A stretch of DNA of 64,000 nucleotides, taken from the NCBI GenBank assembly GCA_965153455.1, contig OZ234496.1:3977207-4041206 (forward strand), read 5' to 3'. The notes under the pieces are model-generated. The model was not told the DNA's origin and did not search any database. It saw only the letters and a list, made by a program, of their open reading frames with translations. This DNA comes from Sphagnum compactum (taxonomy: Eukaryota > Bryophyta > Sphagnopsida > Sphagnales). Position 1 is the stretch's first letter; each line of letters starts with the position of its first letter. Below are positions 12,998 through 25,550 of this stretch, piece by piece. The translations under genes and the position numbers were made by a program.

Positions 12998-13447
12998 AGG
13001 TTTAGAAGTAAACCTTTTTCCTATACATAACATCTTTCATTTCCTTCCCACTCTTAAGGAGTCAGCATAAGAGCCCTTTCCTTTTTATGCCATGTGATTT
13101 ACCTATGTTTAAATTCATGATAAAATGTTTTACAATGGGTAAAACACATGGGTGGGGACATTCCCAAAATGTGAAGTTGGATTAGGTTACCAACCTATCC
13201 TAGCCCCTTATTTTGGAAGTCCCCTCATCCTAAGGCTATACCCTACACTTTTAATATATTGTAATACCTTGGCAACTTTGACACTAATTATGTCATTTGT
13301 AGAAATGTTAGAATTTCAAACAATAAAAAATAAAAATTTGTGAAAATAAATAGATTTTTTTGGGGGATATTCAAGAATTTTTTTTTACTTGAAAACTTCA
13401 AAATGAATTATTATTCGATATCCATGTTTTGAAACTTCTTGTTATAA

Positions 13448-15900
13448 TTCATTTTTTCACCCCATACCAAGATATTATCTTCTTAAAAAGATTTAATTCA
13501 AACTCAAGAAAGGAAGGTACTGATAGAAATGCTACTATAGCAAAGGTGTTACTAGTGTTCACTCAACCAAGATGAACCCAACACATACACCAATACCTTC
13601 ACCTTTAGTCTTTTCATGTGAATTGTTTCAAACCTTTTGAAATAATCTTTAAAAGATTAAAAAACAATGTTATGGTTTTAAATCAACATTGTGAGCCATA
13701 CAAAATAAAGCTCGTTAATTGAGTAAATAGGGTTTTTGACAAATCATTGTATGAGTATAATGTTAAGAGCAAGTTTAAGGCTCCAAGAATTTGGCCATAT
13801 AATTGCAAAGCAATGGGTGACAAGACTAAACCAAGTATTGTGCACACAACAACACCTCACATATTAGTTGAAAAAATGATAACTCAAAGGCATCTAACGA
13901 CAATTAACAATGGATAACTCATGGAGTTGTTAAGGAGTTAGTGAATTTAATAGCTAACCAACACCTCACATATTAGTTGAAAAAATGATAACTCAAAGGC
14001 ATCTAATGACAATTAACAATGGATAACTCATGGAGTTGTTAAGGAGTTAGTGAATTTAATAGCTAACCAACACCTTAGTTCACCTCTAGTCCAAAAATCT
14101 AAATTTTCAACTCATGAAAGTTTTGTTAAATTCACAATTTGTTGTCCTTATTACATTTGCGTACAAGGGAACATGAAGCAAAAAAACCATTAAAGTGGAT
14201 TATAATCTTTATAATCATTATACTTTGACATTTTGTGATAAAAAACTATGGACAAGGAGGTAATGGAAAAAACAAAAGAAGAGAAAAGGAAGGGGAGGAA
14301 AAGAGGGCAAAGCAAGTGGTTGCAACACTAAATGTCCTACAATTGAACTTGTTGAATCAAGAGAAAATGTTGGTGATCATGTAGAATCTGAATTAAAATA
14401 TTATCCTATGCATTGTGTTGCCAAGATAACAAAATTAACTATAAACCTTTGTGAAGTTACTCAAAAGTTGACTACAAAACATGCAAGGGCAAGTTTTAAT
14501 GCAACTTAGATTGTAATTGTAATCAAGGAAGCAAGGGATAGATTCCATCAAAAATTCCAAGAGGGTTAAGGGCACATCTATTGACATATAAAAATATAAA
14601 TCTTGAAATGACAACAACTACTAAATAATATAAATAGATAAAAGCCAAAGCAAAAGCTTGAAGTCAAATGCTAGCAATGGCCACGTTGTAGCAAGGTTTC
14701 AAGACTTGAGATGAATTATCTTAATAGCAAAGGGGGAGGGGGGGGGGATGGACAGGTCTAGATCAAAAGGAAGAGGGTTTGACCAATGCTAATGGAAGAA
14801 ATGGGTTCCTTGAACAGTCATGCATAGATGTTTTAAAAAAGAAGATGTGAATTAGAGAAATATGTTTAGTGAAAAAACATATGGATCAAATCAAATATGT
14901 GTTTAGAGAAAAAATGTGTGTGTATTAGAAATGTAAATAAGAAGGGGGTTCAATTGCAAAGAAAGTGTGTGTGTTCTATGTTTTGGGTTCCATTAAAAGC
15001 AATAATGTAAGTTCATGTTTTAAGTTCTAAGTTTGATTAAAGGAGAGACGGTTTGGGTTCTATTGGAAAAGAAAGATGATTTGGGCTTGATTGGAATATT
15101 TTTTTAAAAAGGGACATGAAAGTAGCTAGGTTCCAAATAAGTGAAAGAGAAAGAGGTTTGATTTGTAACAAAAGGAAACCAATGACATCCAAGCTCTCCC
15201 AAGTTCAATGTGCAACAAAAAAACCAACATTCTTGAGTAACCTAGAATTGAACTACTAAAAGCAATGAAAAACAACAAAAATAGCATGATGAAAAACAAT
15301 GAAAAGCATAAAAAAAAAGTAACAAAGAGCTTCACGAAAAGCAATGAGATCTCACCATCAATTGCTCCCAACAAAGCTTGTAGGAACATATCAACATAAA
15401 GACCAAGAAACAGGAGAGTTAAAGAAACAAGGAGTTTCAAAAATCTTATTAAAGTTTGAAGCATAAGGACACATAACATTTGATTAGCAATGCCTCCACC
15501 TTGATTAAGAATTTTAAAAATTTATCAAACTTTCACCTATCACCATAGATCTTATAGTAGGTTTGAAAAACAAAAATCGCTTGTTGATATATGATGAACA
15601 ATTTTGCACCCAAAAAAAAAAAGATTTTGCATTCATCCAATTTGATCAAGGGTTACATCATGTCCAAATGCAAGGTGTTTTTGCTCATGAAAATGACATG
15701 TTTGTTTGAGATTTTTTCCAGTTAAAAAATGCTTCTATTTTAAAAGCCTATATCTTACTCAATTCTCAACCAAATCAGGCAATTTGTATAACCACGGGTG
15801 CACCCAATCCTAGTTTACAACTTTTCTTTGGACTCCAAGACCATACATCCAAGTTGGAGGTTTAGCTCTAGAAATTTCTTAACCTTGATGTGTTTGCCCC
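13448..15900. other. Unassigned intergenic DNA between repeat B and the CCTA cluster
   Basis: AT-rich DNA with purine-rich and poly-A stretches, for example 14,220-14,320, and a 10-bp G run at 14,738-14,747. Short open frames occur on both strands, but none shows a family motif. The only clear structure is the 109-bp tandem duplication listed separately. No gene is supported. Confidence 0.5.
13851..14068. repeat. Two-unit 109-bp tandem duplication
   Basis: AACACCTCACATATTAGTTG begins both at 13,851 and at 13,960, and the unit runs to TAGCTAACC. The units differ at about one base (AACGACAA against AATGACAA). A third, partial start (AACACCTTAG) is at 14,069. This is a recent local duplication. 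Confidence 0.92.
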
Positions 15901-15902
15901 CC

Positions 15903-16575
15903 AACCTACCTACCTACCTACCTACCTACCTACCTATCGACCTTAAAAGCAACCCCAAAAAAACAAAATTTGGAGACTTTACCGTGGTACCAATGTAGGT
16001 GCTAGTTCACCCAAGGTGTGTTCACCCTGACCAGACTAGGTAAAGCAAGGTCTCCGAGTCTCAATTTACCATTTCCACCATAAGTAGTTCCCCCTCTAGA
16101 CACATCCCAAAAAATAAAAACACACAAACAAACACTAATTTTAAGATTATTTACCAACCCCATAGGGACAAGCAACAACTTCACATGTCTAAAATCTCAT
16201 AAAACTACTTGAGAAAAAAATAGGATCTAAAAAAAAATTTACTCTTAGCCTAGGTACAAGCTTACCTACCTTCTCAACTACTCCCTACCTACCTACTTAC
16301 TTACCTACCTAAAATTATTCTTCAACCTACCTTCAAACCTAACCACCTACTCATTACTCACCTATGTAAAATTACTTTTTAACCTACTTATGTACCGACC
16401 TATTACTTAACTACCTCCTAAAATTACTCTTCAACCTACCTTTAAGCCTACCCACCTAGTCACAACCTACCTATTTATCTCGAATTACTATTTTATCTAC
16501 ATACTTAATGACGAGGAAGAGCGAGCAAGAGAACGAGGACTTACCTACTAACTACCTACCTACCTACCTACCGAA
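15903..16575. repeat. (CCTA)n microsatellite cluster
   Basis: A clean CCTA/ACCT run lies at about 15,904-15,936. A degenerate field of CCTACC, TTACCTACC and similar words follows from 16,258 to 16,572, ending just before the GC-rich leader of the LIF2-like gene. A reverse-orientation TAGG cluster lies at 37,955-38,345 on the other side of the gene block. Confidence 0.85.
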
Positions 16576-16579
16576 AGGC

Positions 16580-18246
16580 GAGGAGGAAAGAGCGAGCGAG
16601 CGAGAGAACTAGGGCGTCGTCGGGAAACGAGTTGTTATTGTCGTCGCGCACATCACCACCATCGCCACAACGACGAAGGGGATCTTGCGTAGGAGGAGAG
16701 AAGGCGAAGGGAAACCGACTCTCTTTTTTCTGTGGCAACGACGCCAAAGTGCACTAGATACTACAAGTGCGACTCCGCCGCTGTCGCCAGCTTTCAGGTA
16801 TGCTTCAACTTCCTTTTGTGTTTGTTTTTCTTTAGTTTTCTCGAACTTCTTTTTTCCTTTTTTTTCACGTTGTTGAGACTTTCTTTCCGACTACCATTTT
16901 TTATTTCTTTTTGCCCTCTTCATTTTCATCATTGCGGCCGCGAGGTTGTATCCCAACTTTTTCCGTACTCGTGATGTTTTGCTGCCGTAGACCGTTTTGT
17001 AATATCATGTTTTGTTTGAGAATTTCGGTGGCATGGTTTGCTTTCTTGTTGTCCGTCGTCGTGGTGTGCGAAGCTCCTACTTTGGTTTCTGGGGATTATA
17101 TGGATTTTATTAAATTTTTTTTCTTTCATATTTTGCGGGGAAGAAGGTATGGGAAGCTATCAGTATAGAGGGTTTCTTCCCGGGAGGGTGGCATTGATGA
17201 AGGGGGGAGTTTGGATCGGTAGTGATGGGGTATAGATTGTTTCTAGCGGTTCAGAGTCCTTCCTTTAAGTGTTGACACTAGTCGTGTATATGTGCCTGCA
17301 GAGTCCTTGAGCTGTAGTTGTATAAATAAAGAGGGTGAAGAGTTTTACAGGGTTTCTCCAGCATGTGTTTTCTGCCTCAGTTCCATCGTTGGAACCCTTA
17401 ATGTTTGGGTATTGGTGGACCACAAACCCTACCAGAGTTCTGTAGGTAACTGTCAAACCATGACAGTCATCTGACTCAGAAGATTACCAAACCCTGCATC
17501 CCAGACTGGTTTCCTCCCCACTGTCTTTGTATCATTAGGTATCAATTTTCTTTGTTCTAAACTCTGATTATAACCATGCCGCACAATGAGTTGAACTATT
17601 GAGCTAGCTCCCAAAATCTTCAGGAGAGTCTTTGGGAGAGGATAGATGGTGCTGTCCATTAGAGTGAGGGTATGGAGTTTTTGTAGGACTGAACCTGGGT
17701 TTGTGTCAAGAGGGTTCCTTCCTTGTGTTAGACCATTGACTTTCTGGGTACAATTGCATTGAGCCTGTACACCTGATTGTCTACAGCAGTGAAGAGAAAC
17801 ACCATGACTGCTTGAAATGCAGGTGAGTTGCCCCCTAATGCTTCTAAGAGCCTGCAGTGGTTTGGGACATTTGGAATGCTTTCAATCTACTTATAAGACA
17901 ATGCTTTGTGTTCTCTGTGCACTTGTGGGCCAATCCTCTATAATTTTTATCCACTATTCTGAAGGCTTTTTCTACACATAGCTGCTTGAGGGCCTTTTGT
18001 CAGCTAATTCCTTGTCCGCATCCCTTGCCTTATCATGGCATACTTCTCACCTGTCTCTCATGGCCCTCACAGTATTGCCTGCAAGATTCTCACACTGCAC
18101 CACCTTGTGGTGGCCTTTCCCATGTCCTCTCTTGCCTCCTTTGCCCTGCCTATTTTTCCAAAATTTTGTGCCTTTTATCCTCCTCCTCAGCTGCACCGCA
18201 AGCTCCATATAGGTGACCGGTTGCGATTCTTGCTTCGGAGGCCACC
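16580..18246 (+). promoter_or_regulatory. Promoter/5'UTR region of the LIF2-like gene with a leader intron
   Basis: CpG content rises sharply at 16,590-16,800 (GTCGTCG, GCGCACATC and similar), unlike the surrounding DNA, as expected for a gene leader. A good donor (TTTCAG|GTATGC) at 16,797/16,798 and a pyrimidine-tract acceptor (CTCCTCCTCAG) ending at 18,190 suggest a 1.4 kb 5'UTR intron. A second leader exon would then run from 18,191 to the ATG at 18,247. The short open frames in this interval have no family features. The transcription start cannot be fixed from the sequence. Confidence 0.55.
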
Positions 18247-21200
18247 ATGTCAGATGGCAGTGCATCCCCAGAGGAGCTGCATGACGAGGAACAGGTTGAC
18301 ATTGATGGAGCTATCGACCTTGATGAGGATGTTGATGATGCGAGTGCGGATATTGAAGATGAAGAGTTTGACGAAGATGATAAGACCCAAGGGTTAGACC
18401 TTGATGTTCCTGATGAGGAAGAGCACAGTGGCTTCCAGGACGATCAGGATCAGGATGCTGATGTTCTTAATGGTGAGCATCACATGGCAGCTGAGTCTCC
18501 TGCTGCAGATGAGGATGTGCCTATCAGCATTGATGATACCAAGGATGAATTCAAGGATGACACAGAGGGAGAGAAGAGTGGTGAGCTGCTGAAACGCCCA
18601 CCTCATGGATCTGAAATCTTTGTGGGAGGCATTACTCGGGATACCACAGAAGAAGACTTACGCAATCTGTGCTCATGTTGTGGTGACATCTATGAGGTGG
18701 GCTGCTTTTGTTGAATATCTGTAAACACTCATTAGTTGTCTTGTATTGAAACAGATTCAGTATGCTGTCCCCTATCTGTTCTTAGCCTGCATATTCCATG
18801 TGGGCACTTATCAAGTTTCTTGAGTGGCAAGTTCAATTATTCTTTTCTCCAGAGAATCCAGTATTTCTGTCATCATCTTCAGATGTGTGTGGTTTGATAG
18901 CCTATCAGATCATACCTTTAGAAGAAAAATACAGGGAGAAGCCTTCCCTGCCATGTGCCAGTGGATGACCCTTAAGAGAAAGTTGATCTCCTAATATTTG
19001 CATTCCACATTGATCAGGTTCGCCTTTTGAAGGACAAGGACACTGGTCAAAACAAGGGTTATGCCTTTGTGACTTTCACTAATGAGAAGAATGCAGAGAA
19101 AGCAATTGAGACTTTGAATGATTCAGAAGTCAAGGTGCGTATGCTTTCCTGTATCACCTTCCATCTTGTACTGCTTGAGATTGCTGTGTGAGAGTTTCTT
19201 TCCCCAGTCAAACTGAGGGGGATGTGTAGTTGAAGGATAAGCTATTCCCTTATATCCCTTTATGTACTTGCCGTGGCATGTTGGTCTTTTCTAATGTTTG
19301 AGTTACCTTAGTGAGTTGCCAGAGGGAACCTGATGTTTTGGATGGTTGCTGCAGGGCCGAAAACTGAGATTTTCTCACTCACAATCGAAGCACAGGTTGT
19401 TTGTAGGAAACATTCCAAAGGCCTGGGAAAAGGAGGAGCTTGAGAAAACCCTTGCTGAACAAGGACCTGGAATACAGAGTGTGGAGCTGCTGAAGGTACA
19501 GATAGATTAAGTTTGACTTTTTTCTGCTTTCAATGGAGCCACAGATTGAAGATGCCTAGCCTTGGATTTTCTCAAGTGATACTCCCTTCTTTTGGTGAGG
19601 GTGATGATGGCCCCTCACAACCTTTCTTTCCTGCTCTTCTTTGTGGACCCTACTGGTTCTTAGTCAGATCAGTTCTGGGAGAAATAAGATCAAGCATCCT
19701 CATGGTAATAGTATTTCTTGGTTGAAACCATCTTGTTTGCTGAAGCAACTGAATGGCAGGACCCAAAGAATCCAGGTAGAAATCGCGGGTTTGCTTTTGT
19801 GGAGTATTACAACCATGCCTGTGCAGAGCATGCAAGAAGAGTCATGTCCAAGCCAAGTTTCCGGCTGGGAAGTAATGCCCCCACTATCAGTTGGGCTGAT
19901 CCCCGTAGTGGACTTGATGCCTCTACCATGTCCCAGGTGGGTTCCATTGCTAGGAGGAATATTTGTTTTAGATCCTCTGGATCTGCACAGCTTGACAAGT
20001 AACTCAGTTTTTTAGTTCAAATGAGTGCAGGTTGGTTTGGTAGCAATGAGTCCAAATCCCCTGATTTTGAACTTTAGTGGGAGTAGAGTGAGATATGTGA
20101 TGCTGAATTTGAGCTGCAATTATCTGCAATACATAATGTCTTTGGGTCCTGATGTGATGAAGCTGTAGGGTCTTAGGTTTGTGTTGGTGACATGTGCCTT
20201 CGTTTTTCACATTATCTGTCAGGCCTCTTTACTTGGACCTTGAACATGAGCATTCTGAGGATTGGTACTTTTAGGGGAATTGAGAGGCTTGACATCCTAG
20301 TGGCATATGAATCCCACACTTTCATATGAGGATCAGGATGTTGTTGCAGTATTTGCTGACCCAGATATGATGCATTTCCAGGTAAAGGTGGTTTATGTTC
20401 GCAACCTACCAGATTCTGTCACTGAGGAGCAGTTGCAGAAGCTATTTGAACATCATGGAGAAGTCACAAAGGTTGTCTTACCTTCCAGCAAGCCTGGGCA
20501 AGCCAAGCGTGACTTTGGATTTGTGCATTTTAGTGACCGAGCCAGTGCCCTCAAAGCAATTGAAAAAACTGAGGTCTATGAGCTGGAAGGTAAACATCTT
20601 CTTGTGCCCGTACCTCCATTGTTAGTATTAACAATTCACAGGAAATACATGCCTTATATTCTGTTTGTGTCTTACAGGCCGTGTTCTTGAGACCTCCTTA
20701 GCAAAGCCTCCAGCTGATAAGAGGCCATTGGGGCTCGAACCTGCCTATCCTCCGCACCGGGCAGGACTCCTCCCTCAGTACCAGGCTCGGGGTGGCTATG
20801 GTTATGGTGCTGATATTTATAACAATGCTACCTATGGTCCAGCCAGAGTCTATAATCAGGTCTACATCAATCCTCATGTACCCTCAATTGTTTTCAGGTC
20901 GTTGTTGGTTATAGATAGTTAAACGGTGCAGTCTTTTGGCCTACTATCACTGCATGTCTATTGCTCCTATGTTGCGAACTGTGGTGCAGTCACCAAGATT
21001 TTTAAAACAACTTCCTAGTGTTACATGTCATGCTGAATTTGTGACCATTCTGAATGTTGTTGCAGCCAATGATCTATGGTCGTGGACCAGCGCCAGCAGG
21101 CATGACAATGGTGCCAATGATGCTACCAGATGGTCGTGTAGGCTATGTCTTGTAAGGATCTTTCTTTCACATCCTTCTTGATATTCTTCCAATGATCTGA

Positions 21201-21695
21201 TTTTTTGACTTTTGCATGAATAAGGAGGTGAGTTTATGCTTATTGCCCGCATGCATGCCAGGACTTTACTGATGATTGATCACCTTAGCATGTGAGGTGA
21301 GTATAGCATATTTTATGGTCGAAGTTCTCTTAGTGTTTCTCAGTACAACTGCAAAGAATTTAGTGAGAAGCTGTCATAATGCTCTGGGTTTGTGCACGTA
21401 AAGACAACTCAAGACAACCCGTGCCCCCCAGCCATGTAAGGTTGGAGCCAAATCAGATGCTGTAGGATGAGATGAGTTGCCACAAGCCATCATTTGAATG
21501 AGTTCATGTCAGGAGTTAATTCTGATGGTGGGTGGATGCAGACAACAACCTGTGGGTGGACTCCAAGGAGGAGCTGTACCTTACAGAGGGGGTCGAGCTG
21601 GCCATGGATTGTTGCCTTATCGACAGGGTGGCAGCAGCAGCAGTGGTGGTCCAGCATCTGGGGTTGGGGGGACACGCCGCTATCATCCTTACTGA
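18247..21695 (+). CDS. LIF2: hnRNP Q/LIF2-like protein with three RRMs
   Basis: Eight coding exons give 504 aa: 18,247-18,696; 19,018-19,134; 19,355-19,495; 19,760-19,936; 20,382-20,589; 20,678-20,859; 21,066-21,151; 21,542-21,695. All introns are GT-AG and all phases close. The start GCCACCATGTC is a strong context. Residues 1-118 are very acidic (Asp/Glu). RRM1 (about 122-200) has IFVGGI and KGYAFVTF; RRM2 (about 203-285) has LFVGNI and RGFAFVEY; RRM3 (about 297-372) has VYVRNL and RDFGFVHF. The tail contains PMIYGRG (426-432) and MLPDGRVGYVL, then a Gly/Ser/Arg-rich end. This order and the tail motif match Arabidopsis LIF2 and related hnRNP Q proteins (about 495 aa). LIF2 is a nuclear RNA-binding partner of the Polycomb-associated protein LHP1 and affects flowering and stress genes. 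The family call is firm; the exact paralogue is inference. Confidence 0.93.
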
Positions 21696-23904
21696 GTGAG
21701 AGATCCATATTTCTGTGTTTTTGTGACTTCTGTTGTCCACTAGATGGATAACATTGAGCACCACCTTTGGTCAGTTTTATTTGGATATCCTGATGCAGTT
21801 GCTACAGAATCCTGGCAAGTTTCTTGCAGGCCCAACTGCATGAAATCTTTCACATCCCTCTACACCTTTGCTTCAAGCAGCTGGATACTCATATGACTGG
21901 TTTTATGTATAAGTGCATGAGCTGTGGTACACCATCAAATATTAAAAGGTAGGTTTGAAAGCAGGCACACTTCTTCAGACATAGCATATGCAGGGAATTG
22001 CAGGAACCTTAGTGTCTTTCACACAATTTTGGGACAAAATTTGCTGCATGTTTGCTGGAAAAGTTTTGGAAGTACAATTTTGTTGATTGGTTACTGACTA
22101 ATTCATGTGGACTTCTTATGTAACTGAGTACAGTCTGGAGCATATAATCTCTTGTGACTCATGTGCAAATTGATGTGTAACTGCAAGTCAGCAGTTACAA
22201 TGGTTCTTATTATTGGGTCTGAAGTTTTCTTCTGTTCAAGAGGTCAAGGAAGAGTATCCTTCATTGTTGTGCACCAGTGGTAGAGGACATGTTAGGGCTT
22301 TCATATGTGCACTAGCAAGTTTGAACCCAATACCTTTGTGGTATCAAACAAGGGCTTTTTTTTTTTTTTTTGGTAGATTGATTTGCATGTTCTTTGACCA
22401 TAACTATAAAAAAGGATGGTAAAATAAATGCATATGCAAACAGGATTATAGTTATGTATAAATGTATGCAATTGACTTCACAACCATGGTATACACAATG
22501 CTACCAGTGTCAAGGGGAATTCATTGTAATGGAGATTGTCAAAGAACTAGTCATTCAAGATTATGGATCTTAGGGGCTTCTTAGTCTTTGGAAGATTAAT
22601 TGGTTTTAAAGATTCACAGAATCATTATGTCCTCAATCTTGGTGCAATGCAACCAAATCTACAACTTCATTGAAATATTTTGTTCCTTATTTCATAAAAT
22701 CATTTATTCACAACCTCCTTAAAATGCTTATTCAGTCCCATTCTTATATGTTGGGTTAGGTTGTGAAGGTTGTATGGTTAAAGGCTTATGGTTTAGGGTC
22801 TAAAGGTTGGTTCAAACTAAAGTTGGCAAATTCCTTGATTTGCAGGATTAAACCTGAGGTTCAAATTTTTGTGACTTGGATTCAAGCCAACACATGTTTG
22901 GCCCAAGAACTAGACCATGGAACTAGCTTTTGCTGGATCTAGAATGAAAATCAGAACCCTAAAATAAAAACTTTTGAACACACAAGTTTAGGTTATTTGA
23001 GGTTCTTGGAGAAGCAAGTTCAAACTTCTTTTTTGAAAAGTTGGCAAGTTGGCTGAGCTTTATAAGTGATCAGTTTTATTTAGTTGTAGTTTTTGTACCT
23101 ATACAATACCAAGTTCTAATCTGTTGTAAAACTCAATACTTATATAATCTTTAGATTTATGGATTTTGTTATGTGTACATGAAATCAAACCCAGTTTTCA
23201 AACCAAGCTCACAAGTTCTTGAATTGAAAAAACATGCCAAAATTGAAACCACAAGGTTTAAAATTTTGAGAAACTGGGCTCAAACCCACAATGCTAAAAC
23301 CTCCAAATAATTTAAAATGTCAAAACCAAGATCGGAAGTTTCAATGTTGGCCGCTTGTTTCTTTTTAAACACTTTTCTAAAAAATAATAAATTTTCCCAA
23401 GTGTGAGTTTGAGTTCAATTCTTTAACTTTCTAAACCTTGAAATTCTAGTTTCGACCAAAAAAAATTCAAATTCCAAAAGCTTTGATTGTTTTAAAGACT
23501 AGGTTTGGTTCGATGTACACTACACAGTCCCAAGGACCAAATATGGGGTGGATATGAAATGTTACAACAAATTAAAATTGAAAATTGTATAGGTCCTTCA
23601 ACTTATTAAAACACGTCATTTACCTATAAATTTCAACATACTTATCAAGTTTTAAAAAGAGTTCAACTTGCCTACCTAAAGGATTTGAACTTGTGTTCAA
23701 TGTTGTCTTTTCATTGTCTTGGTTTTGATTCTAGTTTTAGCAAAAAAAACTAATTCCACCAATAGGTGCCAGTTGGAGTCTAGGTCACAAAAACTTGAAC
23801 CTCTAGGTTTAACATTGCAAATCAAGGAAGCTTCCAACACTAGTTCAAACTTTGTTGCAACAATAATTAAAAGGGGTCGCAATTTTTAACACCATGTTTT
23901 TTAC
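21696..23904. other. LIF2-like 3' flank and unassigned intergenic DNA
   Basis: The first few hundred bases are probably 3'UTR (ATTAAAA near 21,940). From about 22,400 the DNA is AT-rich with many AAACCT/CAAACC words and no recognisable gene. A run of 18 T sits near 22,352. No family motif is seen in any frame. Confidence 0.5.
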
Positions 23905-24599
23905 TAGTGTTGTCCGGATATGAAAATATGAGGCATTTCTTAGGTTACCTATATGAAATATTTTTCAAAAAATTATAACATAAGGATATGCTCAATAAAA
24001 AAATTACAAATGTAGTTGATCGGACGGACATGTATTTTATTTTTATTTTTCATTTTGGCAGATATCCATTTTTCGATTTTCAAACTCACATTAATCACAA
24101 GATATGTATAAAGGTTAGGAATACATCCCAACTTTTGGGATTGATTTTCCAATCATAGACCTACCCCACTTAAGCATTAGGAAACATCTAAAAAATCAAT
24201 AACTTGTGGGGGAGTTGAACCTAGTTCTTTAAAGAACCTTGCTCAACGCAACACAAGTTTCTTGCCCCAACCACACCCCACCTAACCCACAAACACACCC
24301 AACACAACAAAAGCCATCCTATTGTTGATGAGCTCCACAAGTAACCTCTACATGAATAAAGAGACCAAATTGTTAGTTCAAATGAAGTGCAAAGTGCAAA
24401 CTATCATTCAAATTTTGCAATCCCAAAAACAACAATAATTTTTTAGTTCACCTTACCAATGCCAAATTAATCTTTATCTAACTTTAATTGCTCAAAGTAA
24501 TTTGATTCCTCAACCAAATCATAATTGTCTTTAGCCAATACAAATTCAACTTTTAGAAAGTCTATAAATCCTTATGTTGTGAACAAGTTATATGAAGAT

Positions 24600-25510
24600 C
24601 ATCAAGCTGATTCTTCACCATGGTGACGATTCGGTCTAAATTATCCACCTACGACTTACAACATTTCAAAGTTGTCAACCCACTAACAAGACTGAACACA
24701 TGTTCAATTTCAATATATGATCCTAAAATTCCCTATATTTGTTTAACAAGGAAGCTAACATTTGGGAATTGGGTTTCACGAATCTGCCACCAAGCTAAGG
24801 GATCAACACATGTAGCAAAGGATACAGACAACTTCCTAAACAAGGACAGCTCTATAACAACAAGTGCACATGATGACTCTTCCATAAATGCGCCCACATT
24901 AAATATATTATTATCTTTTTCAATAAAGTCACCAAATCTAGCAACAAATCCAACAACTTCTAATACACATGCTTGGACAACAGGGTTTAGTAACTCAAAC
25001 ATAGTCATTAAAAGATGGATTATTGCATTAGAATCATACTCTTCAACAAGGCAAATACAAGCCCCATGTCCCACATAATTTTGCACAACCCTCAAAGACT
25101 TGAACCTAGGATCAAACATAAGGGCGAGCATATTGTGCACTTGATGTGAATCATAGGCTTACAGAAATTGTAGAAAAGGTTTGATGACCTTAACAACTTT
25201 TACTCACATGTTGTTTTGAAAGATGATGAGCTAAACATCAAATGCATCCAAATTATCAAAAACATTAGTAGCCTATCAAACCTTAGCTTCCAAAGTTAGT
25301 GTCAAATTGATACATGTATTAAGAAGATCAAATAGTAGTCAGTGCCCTTGTGACTGGTTCATCATATAGGCAGTGACAACACGATTCAAAACAAATGTGA
25401 ATGCTTCTACAATTGCCCATACCTCAATTCTAAGAACCCTTTCTTGTAAAATAATTGTTTTCTACCACCCATAACACAAAAGAATGGCCTCTTTGAATCC
25501 CAGTACCTCT
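24600..25510 (-). pseudogene. hAT transposase C-terminal half, decayed
   Basis: Read on the minus strand from about 25,500 down, conserved plant hAT signatures appear in order: EVWAIVEAFTFVLNRVV, NMLALMFDPRFKSL (25,140-25,090), DPLAWWQIRETQFPNV (near 24,800), then past a stop GILGSYIEIEHVFSL and VDNLDRIVTMVKNQ. The last blocks belong to the C-terminal dimerisation region of hAT transposases. Several in-frame stops and a missing N-terminal half show it is dead. Its position inside the TIRs fits the autonomous-type gene of this element. Confidence 0.85.
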
Positions 25511-25550
25511 TTAAACATGATTACCTTAGAATCAAGTGAAGTAAAGGAAC

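Larger units (their letters stand above)
7566..13447 (-). mobile_element. Unclassified repeat B, left copy
   Basis: This 5.9 kb block matches the reverse complement of 41,098-46,857 over its whole length at high identity. The junctions are sharp: TTATAACAAG at one end and GTGGTTTTTTT at the other. I see no terminal inverted repeats, LTRs, target duplication or transposon protein, so the class is unknown. Internal landmarks shared by both copies include a homopolymer G/C run, three degenerate 170-180 bp repeats (11,571-12,000), a 17-nt perfect inverted repeat (12,908-12,924 with 12,981-12,997) and a 91-codon open frame. This copy carries a private 125-bp tandem duplication. Its 7,565 end abuts the Copia fragment. 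Confidence 0.8.

Noticed and set aside
12683-13033. 116-132 codon open frames in both B copies (also 41,512-41,910)
   Set aside because: Trp/Phe-rich translation across the hairpin region, different lengths and frames in the two copies; no recognisable protein.
15126-15479. 117-codon hydrophobic open frame on the minus strand resembling a membrane protein
   Set aside because: It is the complement of A/C-rich DNA, which automatically yields Phe/Leu runs; no family motif.
17986-18216. Short open frames before the LIF2-like ATG as an alternative N-terminus
   Set aside because: Not in frame with the RRM exon, and the GCCACCATG at 18,247 begins the expected acidic N-terminus.
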